From NCBI GenBank assembly GCA_016207365.1, contig JACQPU010000130.1, forward strand, positions 1-5,396: a stretch of DNA of 5,396 bases, given 5' to 3'. The position numbers and the translations under genes are program-made. Source of the stretch: Ignavibacteriales bacterium. Lineage in GTDB: Bacteria > Bacteroidota > Ignavibacteria > UBA10030. The notes under the pieces are model-generated. The model worked only from the letters and a program-made list of their open reading frames with translations. It had not been told where the DNA came from and ran no database searches. The first letter of the stretch is position 1. Each line of letters starts with the position of its first letter. Below are positions 1 to 4,719 of this stretch, in pieces.

Positions 1-519
1 CCTGTAGTAGCCGTCCGCGTCCGAAGCTGCTCCAAATCCAGTGCCTACGATCGTGACATTGGCTCCCGGCAAGCCATTTTTTGTCCGCGCATCGGTAACA
101 CGTCCCGTGATTGTCCCTGTTTCCTGATCGACCCGTGTTTGCGCTCCGATCGCGATTTGTCCGTTTTCAAGAACGAAATAGTCGAGGCCGGTATCCTTCA
201 GAATCAGTGCAAGAGCATCGCCGACGGTGACATCCTGCAGGTTCAGGGTTATTCTGGTCAGAGGCAGAAGACCATGCATGTACGTCAGATTTATGCCCGC
301 CACTCGCTCGAGCCGTGCAAGGGCGGCGGGAAGTGGAGTCTCCTGGAAGCTGAGGGAGACAACGTGAGATAAGATACTCTTCGAAGAAGACGCTTTTGGC
401 GGCGTCGTGTCTCCAATCAATGCACTACTTGCCCTTGTCTGGCTCTGCGCGGATAGCTCTCCCCATCCGCTCAAGGCCAACATGGCAACTACTGCGGTGA
501 TGAGAATACGATTGAACAT
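1..519 (-). CDS. SusC/RagA-type TonB-dependent receptor, N-terminal part (open at left edge)
   Basis: Reading leftward from ATG at 519 gives 173 codons with no stop, so the C-terminal plug and beta-barrel lie outside the window. Residues 1-25 look like a Sec signal peptide: MFNR, a hydrophobic run ILITAVVAMLALSG, then a likely cleavage after LSA. Residues about 52-125 fit an STN (secretin/TonB short N-terminal) domain, with SLSFQETPLPAALARLER, ITLNLQDVTVGDAL and a closing LENGQIAIG. From about 136, TITGRVTDARTKNGLPGANV and the following ASDADGYYR are the start of a carboxypeptidase-regulatory-like domain, the usual element before the plug in SusC-like outer-membrane receptors. A receptor with an STN domain next to FecR and ECF-sigma genes is the classical trans-envelope signalling arrangement: STN is expected to contact the FecR periplasmic part. 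The ligand is unknown; glycans, siderophores or peptides are all possible. ATG 519 is chosen because it is followed by the signal peptide and preceded by a good Shine-Dalgarno sequence. Confidence 0.9.
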   Translation of the reverse strand, partial: MFNRILITAVVAMLALSGWGELSAQSQTRASSALIGDTTPPKASSSKSILSHVVSLSFQETPLPAALARLERVAGINLTYMHGLLPLTRITLNLQDVTVGDALALILKDTGLDYFVLENGQIAIGAQTRVDQETGTITGRVTDARTKNGLPGANVTIVGTGFGAASDADGYYR

Positions 520-525
520 GGTGAA

Positions 526-531
526 TCTCCC
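526..531 (-). promoter_or_regulatory. Shine-Dalgarno site of the receptor gene
   Basis: On the minus strand GGGAGA lies 6 nt upstream of ATG 519. It is the clearest ribosome-binding site in the window and supports that start. The sigma, fecR and hisF starts have no comparable purine-rich sequence, which is common in Bacteroidota. Confidence 0.6.
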
Positions 532-571
532 AGAGTAGGTTGAGAATTGAAAAATATGTTCACTACGGGAC

Positions 572-1753
572 TTATCGGGCTTTGGGCGTCTTGCGCGGAA
601 CGAGGGAGACTGTACGGCCATCTTGCTTGACGTCTACGTTCATTGCTATCGAAAGGGCCTTGAAGACGTCGTTGAGTGACTGGTTTCTTGTGAACGTTGC
701 AGAGAGATAGTCCGAGAAGAGCGCGGAATCGGACAACATAATGTCGATGTCGTACCTCCGCTCCAACTCCTTCACAACCTGTACGACCGGGGTTTTGTCG
801 AAGACAAGCCCGCCCTCGATCCAGGCGAGGTGTTTTTCCAGATCCACGGCCTGCGGAGCAGTGGGAATCTCACCTTCATGAACAACGGATCTTTGCCCGG
901 GTGCGAGAACCACCTCGCCGCTGTCCGGTTTCTTGTCAGACCTCACAGCCACCTTTCCGCGTGCAAGCACAACCTCGACCCTGTCCTCATCGGGCCATGC
1001 CTTGACGTTGAAGCCGGTTCCGAGCACCTGCACCTTTGCGTCGCCGGCATGGACAACGAACGGGGAGTTTTCCATGCGGGACACATCGAAGTACGCCTCA
1101 CCCTGCAGGCGGATCTCGCGCGAGCCGTTTCCGAATTTCTCGGGAAACCGGACGCTGCTTGCTGCGTTCAGTGTGACCTTCGTACCATCTGCAAACTTCA
1201 GCCTCACGCGCTGGCCGCGCTCCGTGGCAACCTCGCGCATCGCGAGGACATGCTGTGTGGGGGCAGGCGAGAAGATGTTCTCGTAGTTGAAAATGATGTA
1301 GGGGATGCCAATCAGGGCAACAACAATCGCAGCGATACGGGCGAATTGACGAATCGAAGAACGCCGGGCAAGAGTCCGACGTCCCAGGTGTTCAAGGTTC
1401 TCAACCGTAGGCTCCAGCCCGCCTTTGAGTAGCTTACCCTGAGGCTGGCGGGGATGCGCCTCTGGCGCAAAAGTTCCAGGCTTGCCCTGAGCGACCGAGC
1501 GAAGCGAAGGAGCGAAGGGTTCAAGGTCAGTCTTGGTTCGCATTGCCAGTTTGGCACGTTCCATCTGGAGGTCCCAGTCGGGACGCTTGAGTCTGGCCTG
1601 GCCGCGGGTTTCGTTGAGGGCGTTGAGGTATTGTCTGAGATCCGGATTGGCATCAAGCCACCCGTCCATTTCGGCCTTTTCTTCCCTGGAACAATCGCCA
1701 AAGAAGTACCTGGCGAGTTTGTCCCACGGGATGTCGTTGGAGTGCTTGGTCAT
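572..1753 (-). CDS. FecR-family anti-sigma factor / sigma regulator with DUF4974-like C-terminus
   Basis: Single-pass inner-membrane regulator of 393 residues that would hold or activate the neighbouring ECF sigma factor in response to the outer-membrane receptor. Residues about 9-70 form the cytoplasmic anti-sigma part (WDKLARYFFGDCSREEKAEM). Residues about 138-156 are one hydrophobic membrane segment (IAAIVVALIGIPYIIF). Residues about 173-270 are the periplasmic FecR domain, with ERGQRVRLKFADGTKVTLNA, LQGEAYFDV and VLGTGFNVKAW. Residues about 314-386 match the STN-like DUF4974 domain of Bacteroidota FecR proteins (GGLVFDKTPVVQVVKELERRY to the end). The gene lies between the sigma gene (263 bp upstream) and the receptor gene (52 bp downstream), most likely in one regulatory unit. 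The odd part is the linker at residues 76-118. It is rich in Pro, Gly, Gln and Lys, is encoded by repeat-like DNA, and makes the protein longer than the roughly 320-350 residues I expect for the family. Start ATG 1753 gives the expected N-terminus; there is no strong ribosome-binding site. Confidence 0.93.
   Translation of the reverse strand: MTKHSNDIPWDKLARYFFGDCSREEKAEMDGWLDANPDLRQYLNALNETRGQARLKRPDWDLQMERAKLAMRTKTDLEPFAPSLRSVAQGKPGTFAPEAHPRQPQGKLLKGGLEPTVENLEHLGRRTLARRSSIRQFARIAAIVVALIGIPYIIFNYENIFSPAPTQHVLAMREVATERGQRVRLKFADGTKVTLNAASSVRFPEKFGNGSREIRLQGEAYFDVSRMENSPFVVHAGDAKVQVLGTGFNVKAWPDEDRVEVVLARGKVAVRSDKKPDSGEVVLAPGQRSVVHEGEIPTAPQAVDLEKHLAWIEGGLVFDKTPVVQVVKELERRYDIDIMLSDSALFSDYLSATFTRNQSLNDVFKALSIAMNVDVKQDGRTVSLVPRKTPKAR
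1390..1530 (-). repeat. Repeat-derived in-frame insert within the fecR linker
   Basis: Two direct copies of GTTCAAGGT (plus strand 1390-1398 and 1519-1527) are exactly 129 nt, or 43 codons, apart. They encode NLEH and DLEP at residues 119-122 and 76-79. Between them are two direct copies of GCTTrCCCTGAG (1432-1443 and 1480-1491, 48 nt apart, 11 of 12 identical) and a perfect small hairpin TGCGCC-TCT-GGCGCA (1455-1469). At 1485-1518 there is a palindrome-like run with CCCT and AGGG ends and a GAGCGA/GCGAAG core. That word composition resembles short intergenic repeats seen in several environmental bacterial genomes. The segment keeps the fecR frame open. The repeats are seen directly; insertion rather than local duplication is inferred. 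Confidence 0.6.
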
Positions 1754-1849
1754 GGCTCTGATTCGTGTTTGCCGGTATTATTTTCCAAAACCATAGAGGT
1801 CGCCGCCTGTACCTGAGACGTAAGGGGAGGGCGATTGCCTTACAAAGAC

Positions 1850-1891
1850 GGTTCAAGGTTTCGGGTACAAGGTTCTAGGTTCAAGGTCAGG
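1850..1891. repeat. Degenerate tandem of GGTTCAAGGT words
   Basis: In the sigma-fecR spacer the plus strand carries GGTTCAAGGTT, then a variant ACAAGGTTCT, then AGGTTCAAGGTCAGG. This gives two exact GTTCAAGGT words (1851-1859 and 1879-1887) with a related word between. The 13-mer at 1878-1890 is identical to 1518-1530 inside fecR, and CAAGGTTCT at 1868-1876 recurs at 1393-1401. No function can be read from it; it appears to belong to the same repeat family as the fecR linker insert. Confidence 0.6.
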
Positions 1892-1965
1892 GGGGTTCGT
1901 CAGGAAATGGTCGAAAATGTTGAATTTTGGGGCTTGGGGGGTGAAAACGGCCGGAATGTCTGAAT

Positions 1966-1996
1966 CAGGATTTTCAGAATTTGCAGGATTTTCAGA
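1966..1996. repeat. 13-bp direct repeat with 18-bp period
   Basis: CAGGATTTTCAGA occurs exactly at 1966-1978 and at 1984-1996, separated by ATTTG. On the minus strand this reads as two units beginning TCTGAAAATCCTG, starting 20 nt after the sigma-factor stop codon. It could be a small remnant of the AATCCTGAAAATCCTG-type intergenic repeats I associate with this kind of genome (recollection, not verified). It does not form a hairpin and is not a terminator. Confidence 0.6.
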
Positions 1997-2016
1997 GATG
2001 GTTGAAGCAACGGATG

Positions 2017-2634
2017 CTACGCAACAAAAAAGCGCAGGATCAGCACAGACGAGAGGTATGGAGTGAGGTGTTTCCGGAGGGCTTTGAGGGCGCGGCCCAT
2101 TTGGGTCTCGACGGTCTTGGGTGAGAGATTCAGCACGGCGGCGATTTCCCTTCGCGAGAGGCCCTCCTCCCAATACATGCGGAAAATCAGCTTGCATCGT
2201 TCGGGCAGCTTTTCCACAGACTCTTGAACAACAGAAACAAGCTGCTTGTTGTGGATCAATTCCTCGAGGTTCTCCGGCGAGGCAGGTTCCGGTCCAGCTT
2301 CCTCGTCGGCAATGTACGTCCTCCTGGACCGCTGCTGTCTCAGGTAATCGATGGACAAGTTGCGAACGCTTTGATAGAGGTATGCCTTAACCGACGTTTT
2401 GATTTGCAGATTCCCGGCATCCTCCCACAGTTTTTGAAACAGGGTCTGGACTATTTCTTTTGCGGTTTCCGAGGACTTGACGATGGCATAGGAGAAGCTG
2501 CACAGACGTGCATGATAGGCACAGAAAAGGGCGTCAAACGCCGCAGCGTCACGGCGCTTGATTCTCTGGAACTGCTGGAGTTCCTCGAGATGATTGTAGG
2601 GGGAGGGGTTGATCTTTCTTGGGGGATGCGCCAT
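2017..2634 (-). CDS. ECF-type RNA polymerase sigma factor (sigma-70 family)
   Basis: A 205-residue extracytoplasmic-function sigma factor that would direct RNA polymerase to its target promoters when released or activated by the FecR protein. With ATG 2634 as start, region 2 spans about residues 33-100: FDALFCAYHARLCSFSYAIV, then the core-binding segment KEIVQTLFQKLWED and AYLYQSVRNLSIDYLRQQ. Region 4 spans about 135-190: VEKLPERCKLIFRMYWEEGL and the helix-turn-helix LSRREIAAVLNLSPKTVETQ. Regions 1.1 and 3 are absent, as expected for ECF factors. The order sigma-fecR-receptor places it with FecI-like or Bacteroides-expansion sigma factors. An alternative TTG start at 2688 would add 18 residues. 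ATG 2634 is preferred because the extension shows no conserved features, though neither start has a clear ribosome-binding site. It starts 118 bp after the end of hisIE, with no obvious terminator between, so read-through from the his genes is possible. Confidence 0.93.
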   Translation of the reverse strand: MAHPPRKINPSPYNHLEELQQFQRIKRRDAAAFDALFCAYHARLCSFSYAIVKSSETAKEIVQTLFQKLWEDAGNLQIKTSVKAYLYQSVRNLSIDYLRQQRSRRTYIADEEAGPEPASPENLEELIHNKQLVSVVQESVEKLPERCKLIFRMYWEEGLSRREIAAVLNLSPKTVETQMGRALKALRKHLTPYLSSVLILRFFVA

Positions 2635-2752
2635 TGCGCAGGTGGGCACTTTTCTGGTGAAGGTTGTGAAAATCTGTGGAAGAATCAAGGGTTGGATTTC
2701 GAGAGGTCATTGGTGAGACTGTTACCAGTGATAAGCGCAATGGCCGGTGATA

Positions 2753-3349
2753 TTACATCCTCGCCTTGAGAGCGGCGAGGACATCGTCGAGTTTGAGACC
2801 GCGGGCCGCCAGAAGTACCAGAAAATGATACAACAGATCGGCAGATTCTTCTTTCAGCGCGACATCGTCAGCCTGCATGGCGGCAACGATGACCTCTGAC
2901 GCCTCTTCGCCGATTTTCTGGGAGATTGCGGGCGTGCCTCCGGCAAAGAGTTTCGCTGTATAGGAGTTAGCGGGCATGTGGGATTTCCGATGTTGAATGA
3001 TCCGTTCAAGCTCTTGCAGGACAGGACCACTCAACTCCTCGCCGAAGCACGAAGAGGTTCCTGTATGGCATGTGGGTCCAGTTGGATGAACCTGGACCAG
3101 GAGCGCGTCACCGTCGCAATCTGGTCTCAGTGAGATTAGCTCGAGTGTGTTTCCCGACGTCTCACCCTTCTGCCAGAAGCGCTGTTTCGAGCGGCTCCAG
3201 AATGTGACTTTTCCGTCCTTGATGGTCTTTTCGAGTGCTTCATGATTCATGAATCCGATCATGAGCACCTGCCGGGTTGCAGCATCCTGAATGACTGCAG
3301 GAATCAGGCCGTTGAGCTTGCTGAAATTCAGTTTTGAGAAATCGATCAT
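2753..3349 (-). CDS. hisIE: Bifunctional phosphoribosyl-AMP cyclohydrolase / phosphoribosyl-ATP pyrophosphatase
   Basis: A cytoplasmic enzyme fusion for steps two and three of histidine synthesis: pyrophosphate removal from PR-ATP (HisE part), then ring opening of PR-AMP (HisI part). Residues about 15-103 are HisI, with VLMIGFMNHEALEKT, TFWSRSKQRFWQKGETSGN, metal-ligand aspartates in DCDGD (77-81), and cysteines 94 and 101 in TCHTGTSSC. Residues about 111-198 are HisE, with LERIIQHRK, SYTAKLF, and the acidic metal-binding helices IGEEASEVIVAA and EESADLLYHFLVLL. The length of 198 matches the usual fusion. Its ATG overlaps the hisF stop as ATGA (3346-3349), indicating translational coupling. 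An AAGGAG sequence lies 13 nt upstream, further than ideal. Confidence 0.97.
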   Translation of the reverse strand: MIDFSKLNFSKLNGLIPAVIQDAATRQVLMIGFMNHEALEKTIKDGKVTFWSRSKQRFWQKGETSGNTLELISLRPDCDGDALLVQVHPTGPTCHTGTSSCFGEELSGPVLQELERIIQHRKSHMPANSYTAKLFAGGTPAISQKIGEEASEVIVAAMQADDVALKEESADLLYHFLVLLAARGLKLDDVLAALKARM

Positions 3350-4098
3350 AGTCGAACGGGAACTCCTTGCTCGCGGAGATATTGTTTCAGTTCGCGAATA
3401 GTCAGTTGACTGTAGTGGAAAAGCGACGCGGCGAGGGCAGCATCAGCTCCCTGCAAAAAGGCATTACGAAAATGCTCCTTTGCTCCCGCTCCACCGGATG
3501 CGACAAGGGGAACCGAGACGCGTCTTGCAATCTCGTTGATCAAGGCCAAGTCGTACCCGGCTTTTGTACCGTCGCGATCCATGGAAGTAACCAGCAGTTC
3601 TCCCGCCCCTTTGCGAACGGCTTCACTTGCCCATTTGATGGCATCAAGGTTTGTTTCTTGCCTGCCACCATGGGTCCTGACTGTCCAGCCGCCGTTTGTT
3701 TGCCTGGCATCAATTGCAGCAACAACGGATTGGGATCCAACGCGTTCGCATGCGGCACTCAACAACTCGGGGTTTTCGACAATGGCCGTATTCAGGGAAA
3801 CCTTGTCGGCACCGGCGTTGAGAAGACGGACGACATCGTCCACACTGGTTACACCTCCGCCCACGGTGAACGGAATATGAACAGCCTCCGCAACCCGTTC
3901 CACCATAGCCAGAAGCGTTTTTCTGCCCTCGTGCGTAGCACTGATATCGAGAAACACGAGCTCATCGGCTCCTTCGTCGGAATACCGTTTTACGAGCTCG
4001 ACAGGGTCGCCCGCATCCCGGAGATTCGTGAAGTTGGTGCCTTTGACTGTTCTGCCATCCTTGACGTCGAGGCAGGGGATGATGCGTTTGGTTAACAT
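3346..4098 (-). CDS. hisF: Imidazole glycerol phosphate synthase subunit HisF (cyclase)
   Basis: A 250-residue TIM-barrel cyclase that, with the glutaminase HisH, converts PRFAR and ammonia to imidazole glycerol phosphate and AICAR. It starts with MLTKRIIPCLDVKDGRTVKG, where Asp11 is the catalytic acid. Asp130 in VVAAIDARQ is the second catalytic residue. Phosphate-binding loops are visible as FTVGGGVTSVDD (residues 77-88) and the C-terminal LVASGGAG followed by GADAALAASLFH. The length fits the family (about 251-258). ATG 4098 is chosen because the HisF family begins exactly there. The frame stays open upstream to ATG 4239, but that stretch is low-quality sequence containing a perfect inverted repeat and has no HisF homology. 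No ribosome-binding site is visible upstream. hisH is not in the window. The gene overlaps hisIE by four bases downstream and lies 621 bp after hisA. Confidence 0.97.
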   Translation of the reverse strand: MLTKRIIPCLDVKDGRTVKGTNFTNLRDAGDPVELVKRYSDEGADELVFLDISATHEGRKTLLAMVERVAEAVHIPFTVGGGVTSVDDVVRLLNAGADKVSLNTAIVENPELLSAACERVGSQSVVAAIDARQTNGGWTVRTHGGRQETNLDAIKWASEAVRKGAGELLVTSMDRDGTKAGYDLALINEIARRVSVPLVASGGAGAKEHFRNAFLQGADAALAASLFHYSQLTIRELKQYLREQGVPVRL

Positions 4099-4174
4099 GG
4101 AATGAGAATGTTGCTGGTTGCCGCAGGTTTCCTTTTTAGCGCAGGCAGATGCTCGTTTCTCAGCTCTACGAGGT

Positions 4175-4208
4175 GTGGATTTTCTTTGCTCGTCCAAAGA
4201 AAATCCAC
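4175..4208. repeat. Perfect 14-bp inverted repeat with 6-nt loop
   Basis: GTGGATTTTCTTTG (4175-4188) and CAAAGAAAATCCAC (4195-4208) are exact reverse complements around CTCGTC. The hairpin lies 77-110 nt upstream of the hisF start, in the leader of any hisA-hisF transcript. There is no T-run after it on either strand in transcription direction, so a simple intrinsic terminator is unlikely. It could be an mRNA structure, a protein-binding palindrome or a remnant of a palindromic mobile element. Confidence 0.85.
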
Positions 4209-4336
4209 GAAAAGAAAGGACGGCGAAATCGAAACGCACGCCGAAGAAATGAGTACCAATCTCGAGGCAATTGTCAATTCGTTATAATAACGTGGGTTCA
4301 ATTCAATCACCGGGGATCCATAGTTCTCCCTCCGCA

Positions 4337-4360
4337 CACCGCCGTCGATTTCGCGGGCTA
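4337..4360 (-). repeat. 24-bp repeat, copy A
   Basis: On the plus strand it begins CACCGCCGTCGATTTCG and ends GGGCTA. It matches copy C (4652-4675) at 21 of 24 positions without gaps. Its core TCGATTTCGC (4345-4354) is the reverse complement of GCGAAATCGA at 4223-4232. Read on the minus strand the unit begins TAGCC and contains CGAAATC followed by GGCGG. Confidence 0.7.
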
Positions 4361-4421
4361 TTAGCGTTGCGACAGCAGACGCGGTGAAATGAATACATCT
4401 GGAATTCATTGGCACCCGAGA

Positions 4422-4445
4422 GCGCCGCCTCGATTTCGGAGGCTA
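4422..4445 (-). repeat. 24-bp repeat, copy B (most diverged)
   Basis: It shares the GCCGCC, TCGATTTCGG and GGCTA blocks with copy A, but aligns only with a one-base gap before TCG. It begins 85 bp after copy A in the same orientation. Confidence 0.6.
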
Positions 4446-4502
4446 GAGGCAAGGGTTGTGCATTTGTGAAGAGAATCCCACCATTTCGAACAGCTTCGCA
4501 CA

Positions 4503-4528
4503 CAGGCATCCATTGAAATGGACGCCTG
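4503..4528. repeat. Long imperfect hairpin
   Basis: CAGGCATCCATT (4503-4514) pairs with AATGGACGCCTG (4517-4528) at 11 of 12 positions, with one A-C mismatch and only GA between the arms. In RNA the innermost pair would open to a UGAA tetraloop. It lies between repeat copies B and C and is probably part of the same element. It has no flanking T-run. Confidence 0.75.
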
Positions 4529-4557
4529 CAAAAGCAAGTCGATTTGAGGCAAGGAGA

Positions 4558-4572
4558 AATCCCTTCGGGATT
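4558..4572. repeat. Short hairpin AATCCC-TTC-GGGATT
   Basis: A perfect 6-bp stem with a 3-nt loop. Outer arms GAGA (4554-4557) and TCTC (4577-4580) can extend it across a 4-nt bulge. Such TCCC-TTC-GGGA stems recur in short palindromic intergenic repeats of many bacteria. No T-run follows in the minus direction (the sequence reads TTCTCCTTGCC), so it is not called a terminator. Confidence 0.6.
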
Positions 4573-4586
4573 AGGTTCTCTTTTGT

Positions 4587-4619
4587 GTGAATCAGAATCT
4601 ACAGAGTGGACGGATTCAC
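4587..4619. repeat. 7-bp inverted repeat GTGAATC/GATTCAC
   Basis: GTGAATC at 4587-4593 and GATTCAC at 4613-4619 are separated by 19 nt. Alone it could be chance, but it lies between the 4558 hairpin and repeat copy C, so it is listed as a possible part of the composite element. Confidence 0.4.
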
Positions 4620-4651
4620 TAAACAAACACCATAAGGGAATCCACTGCCCG

Positions 4652-4675
4652 CACCGCCATTGATTTCGGGGGCTA
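4652..4675 (-). repeat. 24-bp repeat, copy C
   Basis: On the plus strand it begins CACCGCCATTGATTTCG and ends GGGCTA, same orientation as copies A and B. It lies 45 bp downstream of the hisA stop codon, close to the hisA-proximal edge of the spacer. This fits copy C marking one edge of the inserted DNA. Confidence 0.7.
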
Positions 4676-4719
4676 GGGGTCGGATCGATACAGAAAGAAA
4701 AAGACTCTGAAGGGTCCTG

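Larger units (their letters stand above)
1754..2016. other. Spacer between sigma and fecR genes
   Basis: This 263-bp non-coding stretch is long for an ECF sigma-FecR pair. From right to left it holds the 18-bp-period repeat, a G-rich plus-strand patch (about 1930-1942), the GGTTCAAGGT tandem and a weak inverted repeat GTAAGG/CCTTAC (1820-1825 and 1838-1843) about 67 nt upstream of the fecR start. A promoter for fecR and the receptor gene could lie here, but I cannot identify -35 and -10 elements with confidence. Confidence 0.5.
4099..4719. other. Repeat-rich non-coding spacer between hisA and hisF
   Basis: I see no credible gene in these 621 bp. Short open frames exist on both strands (for example 4303-4626 minus, 107 codons), but they show no family resemblance. 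Parts of their translations simply reflect the repeats, such as the EIDGG and NRRR words that arise where the 24-bp repeat is read in different frames. The stretch holds three repeat copies (4337, 4422 and 4652), an inverted partial copy GCGAAATCGA at 4223-4232, and four inverted repeats (4175-4208, 4503-4528, 4558-4572, 4587-4619). Another 7-bp inverted repeat, AATGAAT/ATTCATT, lies at 4388-4394 and 4404-4410. hisA and hisF are normally adjacent, so this spacer is most simply inserted DNA. It must be read through if the his genes are still one operon, unless it carries its own promoter. Confidence 0.7.

Noticed and set aside
830..1432. Plus-strand open frame of 200 codons
   Set aside because: Antisense to fecR; its composition is what the complementary codons of fecR would give.
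1820..1843. Operator or terminator at GTAAGG/CCTTAC upstream of fecR
   Set aside because: A 6-bp stem with a 12-nt loop and no T-run; could easily be chance.
2224..2769. Plus-strand open frame of 181 codons
   Set aside because: Antisense to the sigma factor gene, which has clear region 2 and region 4 motifs.
3367..4095. Plus-strand open frame of 242 codons
   Set aside because: It lies wholly antisense to hisF, whose catalytic motifs are intact, and its translation has no recognisable domain.
4099..4239. N-terminal extension of hisF to ATG 4239
   Set aside because: The HisF family begins at MLTKRIIPCLD. The extra 47 codons contain the perfect inverted repeat and have no homologous look.
4303..4626. 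Possible small protein of 107 codons in the hisA-hisF spacer
   Set aside because: The translation is driven by the nucleotide repeats and hairpins. There is no ribosome-binding site, no domain, and overlapping frames are equally open.
4337..4675. CRISPR array
   Set aside because: Only three diverged copies with unequal spacing (85 and 230 bp), and no cas genes in the window.
4692..4716. Possible intrinsic terminator after hisA (minus strand: GAC/GTC stem followed by TTTTTCTTTC)
   Set aside because: The T-rich tract is real, but the stem is only three pairs plus a mismatch, too weak to call.
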